From: Verrucomicrobiota bacterium
GTDB lineage: Bacteria > Verrucomicrobiota > Verrucomicrobiia > Opitutales > UBA953
Direction of reading: 5' to 3'
NCBI GenBank assembly: GCA_003569205.1
Contig: BGOK01000011.1
Span: forward strand, 1 to 64,000
DNA: 64,000 bases
Both the position numbers and the translations under genes were made by a program. Within the stretch, counting starts at the first letter, position 1. Each line of letters opens with the position of its first letter. The notes beneath the pieces were generated by a model. That model ran no database searches. It was not told the origin of the DNA and was given only the letters and a program-made list of their open reading frames with translations. Positions 20,581-30,435 of this stretch are shown piece after piece.

Positions 20581-21558
20581 ATGTCCTTGCCCCGCCTCTT
20601 CCTTGCCTTGTTGGGTGTCATGGCCTCTGTTGCGTCAGCGCAGGCCGCCATCGACTTCATGGAAGTCGATGCCGCGAAGAAGGTCATTACGATTGAGACC
20701 AACGCACCTGCCGACGTGGTCCGCTACACCCTGGATGGCCGTGACCCAGATTTTTCCGCAGGGGTCTATCTCGCTCCCATTGCGCTTCCAGAAGGTGGCA
20801 CGGTCAAAGCCGCGGTTTTCGTCGACCAGAAACGCATCGGGCCAGTCGTCAGCAAGTCTTTGACGGTTAATCCGTCCGACCTACCCAACTCCGCTAAGGT
20901 AGCCCTGACGCAGAATCGCGACCACCGAACCTACGATTGGGTCGAGCGCCACAACGCCATCCTCGCGCTGAATAAGCCCGGGGCTTCGCAGGCAAAAGTT
21001 ATCTTCCTGGGTGATTCGATTACGCACTTCTGGTCCGGCGAGCCGAAGTCGTCCCGCGTGGCCGGTGCTTTAACCTGGGACAAGTATATTGCCCCGCATG
21101 CCCCGCTCAACTTGGGCTATGGCTGGGACCGCACGGAGAATGTCCTCTGGCGTCTCCGGCATGGCGAAGTGAAGGGGCTGAGCCCCAAGGCCTACGTGGT
21201 CCTGATCGGGACGAATAACCTGAACACCAACACCGTCGCCGAAACCGTTGAAGGCATCGAAGCGGTGTGTGCTGAAATTCGCACCAAGTCGCCCGGCGCT
21301 AAGATTCTCCTGCTCGGTCTCCTGCCGCGTGGCGAACGCCCAGACGCCATGCGCCAGAAGGCTGCCGAGGTGAACTCGATGCTGGTGGTAAGCGCGCCCA
21401 AGATTTGTGACCGGTATATCGACCTCACCGCTCGGTTCATCCAGCCCGATGGGCGGATCACCCGCGCCATTATGTCGGACTTCCTGCACCCGACCGACGC
21501 CGGTTACGAGTTCATGGGGAAGGCCATTGACGACGCCCTGAAGGCTTGGGGTCTATAA
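20581..21558 (+). CDS. Secreted SGNH/GDSL hydrolase with N-terminal chitobiase-like/FN3-like domain
   Basis: VRYTLDGRDPDFSAGVYLAPI; VIFLGDSITHFWSGEP; VVLIGTNNLNTNT; DFLHPTDAGYE. Confidence 0.88.
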   Translation: MSLPRLFLALLGVMASVASAQAAIDFMEVDAAKKVITIETNAPADVVRYTLDGRDPDFSAGVYLAPIALPEGGTVKAAVFVDQKRIGPVVSKSLTVNPSDLPNSAKVALTQNRDHRTYDWVERHNAILALNKPGASQAKVIFLGDSITHFWSGEPKSSRVAGALTWDKYIAPHAPLNLGYGWDRTENVLWRLRHGEVKGLSPKAYVVLIGTNNLNTNTVAETVEGIEAVCAEIRTKSPGAKILLLGLLPRGERPDAMRQKAAEVNSMLVVSAPKICDRYIDLTARFIQPDGRITRAIMSDFLHPTDAGYEFMGKAIDDALKAWGL

Positions 21559-21646
21559 GCAAAATTGCCCTCAGGACGGCCTGGGAGGGTCTTTGACCCC
21601 CTTTGGGTGGGGTCCCGGGCACCTTTTAGGGGCTTTCACTGAGTTA

Positions 21647-21683
21647 TTGACAGGTGAACAAATTTTCAGAAACATCCGTTCAC
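21647..21683 (+). promoter_or_regulatory. Candidate lexA promoter/operator: TTGACA plus inverted repeat GTGAAC-N18-GTTCAC
   Basis: TTGACA at 21647-21652; GTGAAC 21654-21659 and GTTCAC 21678-21683 directly before ATG 21685. Confidence 0.4.
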
Positions 21684-21684
21684 T

Positions 21685-22347
21685 ATGGAAGCACTCACTA
21701 AAAAGCAGCAGGCCATCCTCGACTACATGCGCCAGCATGTCGCCGAACTTTCCTATTGGCCGAGCATCCGCGATATCCAGGCCAAGTTCCGCTTCGCCAG
21801 CACGAACGCCGTCTTCGGCCACCTGCAGGCCCTCGAGCGCAAGGGCGTCCTTCAGCGCATCCCTGGCGCGGCTCGAGCTTACAAGATCGCCCCCGAGGTC
21901 AGTGCTGACCTTTCCGAGACGGTCATCCGTTATGAGAGCCCGAGCGATGACCAAATCGTTAACTTTGAGGAAGTGAAGTTCGCCGGGGCTATTGCCGCGG
22001 GTCTCCCTGACTATACCGAATCCTCGGGCGTCCTTTCCTCGATGCAGGTGCCGATTGCCGCCGGTTCGCGTCGCCGCTCGCCAGAGTCCTTCGCGCTGCG
22101 CGTCCGTGGTGACTCCATGATCGATGCCGACATCAACGATGGCGATACGGTCATCATCGAGCCTGGCCAACCGAAGCACGGCGATATCGTCGCGGCTTTG
22201 ATTGACGGTGAGACGACCTTGAAGCGCTTGATCAAGCAGGGTGGTAAGGTCTTCTTGAAGGCCGAAAACAAGAACTACCCCGACCTTATGCCAGTGAATG
22301 AACTAGTGATTCAAGGCCTCGCCAAGACGGTGATGCGCCGGATCTAA
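21685..22347 (+). CDS. lexA: LexA repressor
   Basis: N-terminal wHTH LTKKQQAILDYMRQHVAEL..PSIRDIQ; S24 peptidase ALRVRGDSMIDADINDGDTVIIEP..TTLKRL. Confidence 0.95.
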   Translation: MEALTKKQQAILDYMRQHVAELSYWPSIRDIQAKFRFASTNAVFGHLQALERKGVLQRIPGAARAYKIAPEVSADLSETVIRYESPSDDQIVNFEEVKFAGAIAAGLPDYTESSGVLSSMQVPIAAGSRRRSPESFALRVRGDSMIDADINDGDTVIIEPGQPKHGDIVAALIDGETTLKRLIKQGGKVFLKAENKNYPDLMPVNELVIQGLAKTVMRRI

Positions 22348-22353
22348 ACGGTC

Positions 22354-23091
22354 CTAGCGCAAGACTTGGACGAGGTCGGCCGGTCGTTCGAGGTGAACGG
22401 CGTGGCCGCAGCCTTCGATGACACTGAGGCGTGCCTTGGGCAGACGCTCACCTATCCGCCGCGCGAGCTCCGTGAACTTGGGGTCATGTTCGCCCGTAAC
22501 GAGGTCGACGGGCCCGTTCAGCTCGCGGAGGCGTTCCCAGAGCGAGGGGAGTCGCCCGGTGCCGACGTGTTCCAGACTTAGGGCGAGGCCTTCTGGGTCG
22601 TTTTGGTGCCGGCGAGACAGGATGGGCTCAAGTTGCGGGGCGGGCAGGGCTAGGAGGGTCCGGAAGAAGGGCTGGTTGTGCCAATACTTGTAGAAAGTCG
22701 GTAGGCCTCCAGTCCGGAGATATTTCGCCACGGCAGCATCCGCATAGGTCCGTTCCGTCCGTTCGGCTTCCGTGGCCAGACCCGGGCTAGCACCGACGAG
22801 GATGAGCTGTCGGAACTTGCCAGGATTGGCCAAGGCCCAGTGCAGGGCAAGCCGTCCGCCCATCGAGTAGCCGAGGACCGTCACTGGCTCCGTTACAGCC
22901 CGGATCGACTCATCCAAAATGGCCAGGTGTGCGGCTAAGGAATAGTCGGCTGGCGTGCGCAGGCCGCGGCGCGAACCATGGCCCGGGAAATCGGGTGCCA
23001 CCAGTTCGTGGCCGGTGGGCAGGACGGCCCGCAGGGGCTCGAAGTCGGCGCCTTCACCGGTGAAGCCGTGGCAAGCGAGGATCGTTGCCAT
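22354..23091 (-). CDS. Alpha/beta hydrolase (MenH-like)
   Basis: CHGFTGEGADFEPL, VTVLGYSMGGRLALHWA, GCGHAVHLERP. Confidence 0.85.
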   Translation of the reverse strand: MATILACHGFTGEGADFEPLRAVLPTGHELVAPDFPGHGSRRGLRTPADYSLAAHLAILDESIRAVTEPVTVLGYSMGGRLALHWALANPGKFRQLILVGASPGLATEAERTERTYADAAVAKYLRTGGLPTFYKYWHNQPFFRTLLALPAPQLEPILSRRHQNDPEGLALSLEHVGTGRLPSLWERLRELNGPVDLVTGEHDPKFTELARRIGERLPKARLSVIEGCGHAVHLERPADLVQVLR

Positions 23092-23099
23092 GGATGCGC

Positions 23100-23945
23100 T
23101 TAGCGTTTCACGCCGAGGGCACGGTCGGTCCAGACGAGCGCCCGTTCGACCGTCTCTTTGTTCACGGAATTGTGCCCCGTGTTGGGGAGGGCCAGGAGTT
23201 CGACCGTCGCCCCCGCCTTCTTCATCGCAGTGAAAAGGTTCGTGCCTTGCACGGGTGTGACGAGGGTATCTTTGGCGCCGAAGACTAAAAGTGACGGGGC
23301 AGATTTAGCGGTCACGTGGGTGACTGGGCTGGCCTCGAGTCCGAGCGGTAGCTTATTTTTAACGGGTCCACCAAGGAGCATGGCGACCAAATTAATCGAT
23401 GTATCGAGGCGCTCGTCGTACCCACCAGCGATGGCGTCCTTGATGATTAAGCCGAAGTCGGTGGGACCGCTGAAGTTCACGACCGCCTGGACTTCGGTGC
23501 CTTGATCCTGACGTGCGCCGATGAGCGAAACCATCGTGCCGCCCGCCGAGTGTCCCCAAGCCGCGATGCGCTTGCCGTCGTAGCCGTAGTCGGCCTGGTG
23601 CGTACGCAGCCACTTGACGGCGGCGCGGGCGTCTTCGAGCTGGGCAGGGAAGGGAGCTTGGGTCGAGAAGCGGTAATTCATCGACGCGACGACATACCCT
23701 CGGGCGGTCAAGGCCGCGATGGGCGGGTTTTCCTTGCCGCCCGTGACCCACCCGCCGCCGTGAATCCAGAGGACCACGGGCGCACCCTTGGGGTCAGCCG
23801 GGAGACGCAGGTCGAGTTTCTGCCGGGCATGGCCGTTTTCGACGTAGGCCACATCCTTCTTGAGGGAAGGGGGGCTCTCGGCGCCGGGCGACCCAACCGG
23901 CATCATTAGGGCGGCGAGGGCGGTCAAAAATAGGCGGAAAGGCAT
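23100..23945 (-). CDS. Secreted alpha/beta hydrolase (BD-FAE-like esterase)
   Basis: VVLWIHGGGWVTGGK, IAAWGHSAGGTMVSLIG, FGAKDTLV. Confidence 0.87.
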   Translation of the reverse strand: MPFRLFLTALAALMMPVGSPGAESPPSLKKDVAYVENGHARQKLDLRLPADPKGAPVVLWIHGGGWVTGGKENPPIAALTARGYVVASMNYRFSTQAPFPAQLEDARAAVKWLRTHQADYGYDGKRIAAWGHSAGGTMVSLIGARQDQGTEVQAVVNFSGPTDFGLIIKDAIAGGYDERLDTSINLVAMLLGGPVKNKLPLGLEASPVTHVTAKSAPSLLVFGAKDTLVTPVQGTNLFTAMKKAGATVELLALPNTGHNSVNKETVERALVWTDRALGVKR

Positions 23946-24033
23946 GCCTAGGTCTATTTCACAGGGCGGCGGTTGGACAGAAAAAAAGGGGGAACAGAAA
24001 CGCCGCTCGGCTGACTAAAAGAAACCCTACCCT

Positions 24034-24519
24034 ATGCCCGGCATTCGCGTTAAACCATGGAACCGTGTCGACGGCCCTATCTACAGTCTGGCCACGACTG
24101 CGAAGGGGAAGGGTAACCTTAATATTTGCAGTTACGTGACGCCCATCTCGATGAAGCCCAAACGCTTTATCGTCGGCGTGTACAAGGACACTAAGACGCT
24201 GGAGAACCTCGAGGCTAACCCGATTGGTCTGCTCAACTATCTCGCGCAAGACCAGGCCAACCACATCAAGCTTCTCGGTAAGAAGTCCGGCCATAACGTC
24301 GATAAGGTCGCCCAGCTCGGGGGCGAGGTCGAACATGTCGCCGATGGCCTCTACCGTTTAAAGGGCGCCATCGCCACGCTCCGTCTCCGTTTCATGGAGC
24401 GGCTCGATTGCGGTGATCACTGGGCCTGGCTCGCGAATGTCGATTCGTACGAGAATCTCCGCGAAGCCCCCGCGTTGACGCTGGAAGAGCTCAAGCGTCT
24501 GAAGCTGATTTTGGCCTAA
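24034..24519 (+). CDS. Flavin reductase-like FMN-binding protein
   Basis: Length and pattern (NICSYVTPISMKPKRFIVGVYKDTKTLENLEANPIGLLNYL) fit flavin reductase-like family. Confidence 0.7.
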   Translation: MPGIRVKPWNRVDGPIYSLATTAKGKGNLNICSYVTPISMKPKRFIVGVYKDTKTLENLEANPIGLLNYLAQDQANHIKLLGKKSGHNVDKVAQLGGEVEHVADGLYRLKGAIATLRLRFMERLDCGDHWAWLANVDSYENLREAPALTLEELKRLKLILA

Positions 24520-24522
24520 GGC

Positions 24523-26498
24523 TTACTTGCCCTTCGGACGAACCTTCTTGAGCTTCACTGGCTTCTCCTCGCGCTCCGGAATCAGGTAGGTGCGGCCACG
24601 GATTAGGCGCTCGTAGAGGTCAACCATCGCGACGCCTTCGCGCGGACGGACGGAGTCGGCCTTGGTGGCCTTATCCACTTGGCGCTTGAGCATGCGGCAG
24701 AGATCTTCCGCGTTATACTGAATCATCCCGAGGATGCGTTCGACCGAGTAGCCCGGGATACTTTCTTCGATGTAGAAGCCATCCGCTTCGTCGTCTTCGA
24801 GGAAGACGTGGGCTTCGTTCACCCGACCGAAGAGGTTGTGCAAATCGCCCATGATGTCCTGGTAGGCGCCGACCATGAAGGCCCCAATGTAGTAGGGTTT
24901 TCCAGCTTTGAACGGGTGCAGGGCGAGCGTCTTGCGGACGTCCTCCAAGTCGATGAAGTCATCTACCTTACCGTCGGAGTCGCACGTGATGTCCACGAGC
25001 GTGGCTTGGACCGTGGGGCGCTCATTGAGGCGGTGGATCGGGGCGATCGGGAAGAGCTGATCCAAGGCCCAGTGGTCGAGCAGGGATTGGAAGACCGAGA
25101 AATTACAGACATACTGCTCGGCCAGCATGGAGTCCAGGCGGGCCAGCTCATCCGGGATGTCCGCGGTATGGGCGAGGTCGGCGCGGATCTGACGACAGAT
25201 GTCCCAGAAAAGCCGATCGGCCAGCGCGCGTTCTTCGAGCTTCAGGTTGCCGAGGCTGAAACGGGCATGGGCTTCTTCGCGCTTTTCCTTGGCGTCGTGG
25301 TAGCGTTCCAGCGGGTCAAACTTCCGCTTGTTCTTCCGGATGGCTTCAAGCTCGCTGATCAGCTGGTGCGGCTTGCCCTTGGAGAGGTCGACCTTGCCTT
25401 CGTCGCGGGTGATGCGGTCAACGGCTTCGAAGATGAGAATCGAGTGTGGGGCGACGAGGGCGCGGCCGGATTCCGAGACGATGTCCGGGAGGGCGACGTT
25501 ACTTTCTTCGCAGATTTGTTTGATGTTCGCAACGACGTCGCGGGCGTAGCCTTCCATGCTGTAGTTCATGGAGGACTCATAGGCCGAACGGCTACCGTCG
25601 TAGTCGATGCCTAAGCCGCCACCGACGTCGAGCAGGCCCATGGGGAAGCCCATGCGCTTGAGTTCGCAGTAGAAGCGGGTGGCTTCGACCACGGCCTTTT
25701 TGATGGTCCCAATATTCGGCACTTGTGAGCCGATGTGGAAGTGGACGAGACGTAGGGCGTCCTTCATCTTAGCCTTGGTCAGGCGCTGGGCGACTTCGAC
25801 AATCTCGGAGGCGGTGAGGCCGAATTTCGCGTTCTCCCCCGTGCTGTCCGCCCACTTGCCTTCGCCGGGGGTGGTGAGCTTGACGCGGAGGCCGATCTGC
25901 GGCTGCACGCCCATGCGGCGGGCGATGCGGATGATGGCGTCGATTTCAGAGAGCTGCTCGACGACGATGATGGTCTGCTTGCCGAGGCGTCGGCCCATGA
26001 GGGCGAGCTCGATGTACTCTTCGTCTTTATAGCCGTTGCAGATGAGGAGGGCTTTACGGTTCTCGAGCAGGGCGAGCGCAATGATGAGCTCAGGCTTGGA
26101 GCCGGCTTCGAGGCCGAAGTCATATTCTTCGCCGGCGTCGAGGATTTCTTCGACGACTTCGCGGAGTTGGTTGACCTTGATCGGAAAGACACCGCGGTAG
26201 CGGCCTTCGTAGCCTTCTTCGTCGATGGCCTTGCGGAACGCTTCGTTAATCTGAATGACGCGCTGGCGCAGCATGTCCTGCACGCGGATGGTCAGCGGGG
26301 GCTTGAGGCCCGAGGCTTCGACTTCCTTGATGATGTCGGCAATGCGGATCTTCCGGTGGTCCCCTTCGGGTGGACGCACAGGTTGCCCTGCGGATCGACG
26401 GAGAAGTTGTTACCTCCCCAGCGTTTGAAGCCGTAGTAGTCTTCGGCGTCTTTAGTGGTCCAAGGCGTTGGTTTGCTCACGTGAGTAGGCGAGGACAT
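24523..26498 (-). CDS. speA: Biosynthetic arginine decarboxylase; N-terminus in another frame (-1 G at 26361-26364)
   Basis: ORF 24523-26379 is SpeA; the true N-terminus MSSPTHVSKPTPWTTKDAEDYYGFKRWGGNNFSVDPQGNLCVHPKG lies in ORF 26292-26522; adding one G joins HPKG to DHRKIRIAD. Confidence 0.92.
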
Positions 26499-26593
26499 TT
26501 TATCCCCCTGCCGGAATCGCAAGGGGAAATCTCATCCGCCGGGCGGGTGCCTTCCGGCTCGACCCACCGAGGGGTCGGGGTTGTGATGCTGCC

Positions 26594-27322
26594 ATGCCCA
26601 CTTCCCGAGTCATCCCAGCGACGCTTGCGTTACGGAAGGCGCTCGCGGGCTTGGCCTTTCCGAAGCCGGCGGATTTGGTCTACCGGCCGTTGGATTACGC
26701 TTGGGAGGCCCACGAGGCTTACCTTCGGCGTTATGCGGCGGCTGGCCCCCGCCGCGTGCTGTTCTTAGGGATGAATCCCGGGCCATTTGGCATGGCGCAG
26801 ACGGGCGTGCCGTTTGGCGAGGTCGCCGTCGTCCGTGACTGGCTCGGGCTGGAGATGCCAGTCGGGCGTCCCCCCGTCGAACATCCGAGTAAAAAAGTGA
26901 CGGGGTTTGCGTGCCATCGCTCCGAGGTCAGCGGTCGTCGCCTCTGGGGGCTGTTTCAGGAGCGCTTTGTCACCCCAGAGCGTTTCTTTACTGATCACCT
27001 GGTGCACAACTATTGCCCGCTGCTTTTCTTGGAGAATACCAAACTGGGTCGCAACGTGGTGCCAGAGGAATTACCGGCTGAGTCGATGGCGCCCGTGAAC
27101 AAAGCCTGCGATAAACTCCTGCGCACGATGGTCGAAGCCTTGGGCGTGACGACGGTCGTCGGCGTCGGCGGCTATGCCGAAGAGCGTGCCCGTGAGGCCC
27201 TCGATGGTTTGCTGGTAACCTTTGCGAAGGTGCCACACCCGAGCCCAGCTAATCCCGTCGCCAATCGCGGTTGGTCCGCCGCCGCCACTAAAGCTTTGGT
27301 GGAGCATGGGGTATGGCGTTAA
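26594..27322 (+). CDS. SMUG1-like single-strand-selective uracil-DNA glycosylase
   Basis: VLFLGMNPGPFGMAQTGVPFGEVAVVRDWL and HPSPANPVANRGW motifs. Confidence 0.85.
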   Translation: MPTSRVIPATLALRKALAGLAFPKPADLVYRPLDYAWEAHEAYLRRYAAAGPRRVLFLGMNPGPFGMAQTGVPFGEVAVVRDWLGLEMPVGRPPVEHPSKKVTGFACHRSEVSGRRLWGLFQERFVTPERFFTDHLVHNYCPLLFLENTKLGRNVVPEELPAESMAPVNKACDKLLRTMVEALGVTTVVGVGGYAEERAREALDGLLVTFAKVPHPSPANPVANRGWSAAATKALVEHGVWR

Positions 27323-28122
27323 TCGAAGAAATCCTCGGTCGGCCCGCGATGCGCCAAGCGTTATGGCGTTGGTGGTATCCGTACTTCACCCGACGGGTCC
27401 GTACCCAAGGTATCGACTTTTTGAACTACGCCTTCGAGACCGAGCCGCCGATGGGGATTCCCTTGGCGCCCGCCGATGAGCCGTTTCGTCCGAATATTCA
27501 ACTCTACCATCACGTCGCGGCAGTGGCTGGGCTAGCCGGGGCTCGCGTGCTCGAGGTGAGTTGTGGGCATGGCGGCGGGGCGTCCTACCTGACGCGTACC
27601 TTCGGGCCGGCGGAATACGTTGCGCTCGACCTCAACCCCGAGGGCATCCGCTACTGCCAAACGCGCCACCAGGTGGCCAACTTGCGGTTCATCCAAGGGG
27701 ATGCGATGGCGCTGCCATTTCCGGATGGGTCGTTCGATGTGGTGGTGAATGTCGAGGCTTCGCATTGCTACCCAGATTTCCGAAAATTCGTCGATGAGGC
27801 CGCTCGCGTACTTAAGCCGGGCGGTCGGTTGGTCCATGCTGACCTACGCTATCCGTCACAGGTAGTCTCATGGGTCGAAGACTTGGCGCGGTATCCGTCT
27901 TTACGGCTAGAAAAGATGCGCCTTATCAATCCCGAGGTTGTCCGAGGGATGGAACTCAACACTCCCCGCTACACGGCGATGATCCGTACGTGTTTCCCGT
28001 GGTTCCTGCAACGGCTCGGGCTCGACTTCGCCGGCGTCCAGGGCTCCCGGTTACACCGCGATGCCCTGAGCGGTGAACTCAGTTACCGGAGCTTCGTCTT
28101 GCGCAAGCGACCTACTGCTTAG
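27313..28122 (+). CDS. Class I SAM-dependent methyltransferase
   Basis: VLEVSCGHGGGASYLTRTFGPAEYVALDLNPEGI; overlaps the SMUG1-like gene by 10 nt. Confidence 0.87.
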   Translation: MALIEEILGRPAMRQALWRWWYPYFTRRVRTQGIDFLNYAFETEPPMGIPLAPADEPFRPNIQLYHHVAAVAGLAGARVLEVSCGHGGGASYLTRTFGPAEYVALDLNPEGIRYCQTRHQVANLRFIQGDAMALPFPDGSFDVVVNVEASHCYPDFRKFVDEAARVLKPGGRLVHADLRYPSQVVSWVEDLARYPSLRLEKMRLINPEVVRGMELNTPRYTAMIRTCFPWFLQRLGLDFAGVQGSRLHRDALSGELSYRSFVLRKRPTA

Positions 28123-28550
28123 CCCTTATGAATCGGGGGCGGCGTGCTGCTCAGGCCGCGGTTCCGGAGGCCGTTCAGGACGATGAGGTTAATCAAGTGC
28201 ATCACGCCAAGGACGATTACAACCACGCCTAGCTTCCAGCTAAGGTGCTCGGCCACGGTGAGGCCACGCTCTGGGGGCGTCCCGGTCGAAAGGAAGAGCA
28301 GCATGAAGCCGAAGTTCACTAGGTAGAAGCCGATGATCAGGAGGTTGTTGACCGAGTCGGCCATGGCCGCATTGCCGTGGAAGGCGTCGACGAGAAAGGC
28401 TCGGCCGCTGCGGAAGAGGGTCCGCCCGACCCAGAGGGTGATGGCGAGCGCCGCGACAAAGTAGATGCCGTATTCGATGAAGCTGAGCGGATCCGTCACT
28501 GCATGGTTAGGTTCCGCGGCGAGGGCTGCGAAGAGGGTGAGCGGGTTCAT
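28119..28550 (-). CDS. Small integral membrane protein of unknown function
   Basis: 143-aa ORF with about 3-4 hydrophobic segments; convergent, stop-overlapping with upstream gene. Confidence 0.65.
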   Translation of the reverse strand: MNPLTLFAALAAEPNHAVTDPLSFIEYGIYFVAALAITLWVGRTLFRSGRAFLVDAFHGNAAMADSVNNLLIIGFYLVNFGFMLLFLSTGTPPERGLTVAEHLSWKLGVVVIVLGVMHLINLIVLNGLRNRGLSSTPPPIHKG

Positions 28551-28744
28551 GGTTTCATCAGTATGGCGGCTGGGTGCGGGAGTCTCAATCCCCCATTTTT
28601 CTTATAAGAGTATATGGCTAGGGCCATTACGCTGTCAGCGGGTTTGTCGTTCACCGTCGTATAGAAAGGGTGAAGACGATGCCTAGGCCTCTGTAAGACC
28701 GGCCGATACGAGCGGGCGAGAGGGATAGCTACCGCGGCCAGAGC

Positions 28745-28880
28745 TACTTAGGTTCGACCAGAATCAGTCGTCCGCGTGTGCTGGTGCCCGCATTGGGCGA
28801 ATTGCCAAGAAAAGAGAGACCGTCCGGCCAAGGGCCGTAGTTCGTTCTGGAATCGCCCGAGGGGTCGGCTAACTTGGGCC
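28745..28880 (-). pseudogene. Orphan C-terminal coding fragment (start-less)
   Basis: Minus strand reads ..KLADPSGDSRTNYGPWPDGLSFLGNSPNAGTSTRGRLILVEPK-stop, blocked by an in-frame stop a few codons upstream of AAHRGRP. Confidence 0.3.
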
Positions 28881-28887
28881 TACCCCG

Positions 28888-30366
28888 ATGCGCTGCTTAC
28901 CTTGGCTATTCCTTTCCTGTGTTTGTCTACTTGGTGGTCCGACGCAGCCGAATATCTTGTTCATTTTGACCGACGACCAGGGCTATGGGGATGTTTCCGC
29001 CCATGGTAACCCGGTCCTCAAGACGCCTAACCTCGATCGCCTTCGCGCGGAGAGTGTGCGGTTTGTTGACTTCCAAGTCTCGCCGACTTGCGCCCCGACG
29101 CGCAGCGCGTTGCTCACGGGCCGGCATGAGTTCAAGAACGGCATCACGCACACCATCCTTGAGCGCGAACGGCTAGCCCTTGGGGCGGCGACCTTGGCCG
29201 AGCAGCTGCAGAAGGCCGGCTACCGAACGGGCATTTTTGGCAAATGGCACCTCGGCGATGAGGCGCCGTATCAGCCTAACCGGCGCGGCTTTAACGAAGT
29301 TTTTATTCATGGCGCCGGCGGTATCGGGCAGAGTTATGCGGGCAGTTGCGGCGACGTGCCGAAGAATTCCTATTACGGGCCAACGATTCTGCATAACGGT
29401 AAGTTTGTGAAGACCGCTGGCTACTGCACCGATGAGTTCTTCGCCCAAGCGACCCGGTGGATCGAAGGCGAAGCCGCCGCCAAGCGCCCTTTCCTAGCCT
29501 GGGTGGCCACTAATGCACCGCACGGGCCTTATAACGCCAGGCCCGAGGACGCTGCCCTCTATGAAGGCAAGGGGCTCGGGAAGGACACCGAAAACTTCTT
29601 CGGCATGCTCCATAATATTGATCAAAACGTTGGCCGAATCCTGGCGAAAATCGAGGCCCTTGGTCTGGCCCAAGACACGCTGGTTGTCTTCATGAACGAT
29701 AACGGAGGCACCGCGGGTACCAAGGTCTTCAACGCGGGGATGCGGGCGCAAAAGGGGACGGCGTTCATGGGCGGCATCCGGGCCATTTCTTTCTGGCGTT
29801 TACCCGGACGCTTCCAGCCGAGCGATGTCAAGGCCCTCGCCGCGCACATTGATGTCGCCCCGACCATCCTCGAGCTCACCGGGACGCCCGCGTCCGCGAC
29901 CATGCAGGCGCAGATGGAGGGACGTAGCTTACTGCCGTTGCTGACGGCTAAGGTCGGCCAGCAGGTCGCTTGGCCCGACCGCACGCTCTTCACCCACGTC
30001 GGTCGCTGGAACGGGGCCGACCCGGAGGTCGGTCGTTACGCTAACACCAGCGTGCGCACGGCCCGCTGGCACCTGGTCGCCGCCGGTAACGGCCAGGCCG
30101 CGGGGAAGGGCAAGGCCAAGGCGGCCGCGAAAGGCGAGCCGGCCGTGTCAGCACCCGTCAAGCCAACGTGGCAGCTCTTTGATCTTAACGCGGACTATGG
30201 CGAGACCACCGATATCGCCGCCCAGCACCCCGAGGTCGTCGTCGAACTCGCCGCTAAGCATGATGCCTGGTGGAAAGAGGTCCGCCCGATGATGGTCAAT
30301 GAAGGGGTCAAAGGACCTGCTGAAAATTCCTTCAAGGTGCTCTACCGGGAGCAGATGGGGAAGTGA
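28888..30366 (+). CDS. Secreted arylsulfatase (Cys-type, formylglycine-dependent)
   Basis: NILFILTDDQGYGDVSAHGNP; CAPTRSALLTGRHEF (CxPxR); GIFGKWHLGD; FMNDNGG. Confidence 0.93.
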   Translation: MRCLPWLFLSCVCLLGGPTQPNILFILTDDQGYGDVSAHGNPVLKTPNLDRLRAESVRFVDFQVSPTCAPTRSALLTGRHEFKNGITHTILERERLALGAATLAEQLQKAGYRTGIFGKWHLGDEAPYQPNRRGFNEVFIHGAGGIGQSYAGSCGDVPKNSYYGPTILHNGKFVKTAGYCTDEFFAQATRWIEGEAAAKRPFLAWVATNAPHGPYNARPEDAALYEGKGLGKDTENFFGMLHNIDQNVGRILAKIEALGLAQDTLVVFMNDNGGTAGTKVFNAGMRAQKGTAFMGGIRAISFWRLPGRFQPSDVKALAAHIDVAPTILELTGTPASATMQAQMEGRSLLPLLTAKVGQQVAWPDRTLFTHVGRWNGADPEVGRYANTSVRTARWHLVAAGNGQAAGKGKAKAAAKGEPAVSAPVKPTWQLFDLNADYGETTDIAAQHPEVVVELAAKHDAWWKEVRPMMVNEGVKGPAENSFKVLYREQMGK

Positions 30367-30372
30367 GGGGCG

Positions 30373-30435
30373 GAGTACGGAGTACAGAGTACAGAGTGCA
30401 GAGTACAGAGTGCAGAGTACAGAGGACAGAGTACA
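30373..30435 (+). repeat. Heptanucleotide array (9 in-phase units)
   Basis: GAGTACG GAGTACA GAGTACA GAGTGCA GAGTACA GAGTGCA GAGTACA GAGGACA GAGTACA. Confidence 0.95.

Noticed and set aside
24679-25614. 311-aa plus-strand ORF opposite speA
   Set aside because: Antisense shadow of a conserved enzyme, no family motifs.
28600-28887. Possible structured RNA (rnpB, tmRNA) or tRNA (GGTTCGA at 28752) in the long gap before the sulfatase
   Set aside because: No RNase P GAGGAAAGTCC core, no tmRNA tag or acceptor arm, and the GGTTCGA is not flanked by a T-stem; part of the gap reads as a protein fragment.
30373-30435. CRISPR array interpretation of the GAGTACA array
   Set aside because: Units are 7 nt without spacers; no cas genes in the window.
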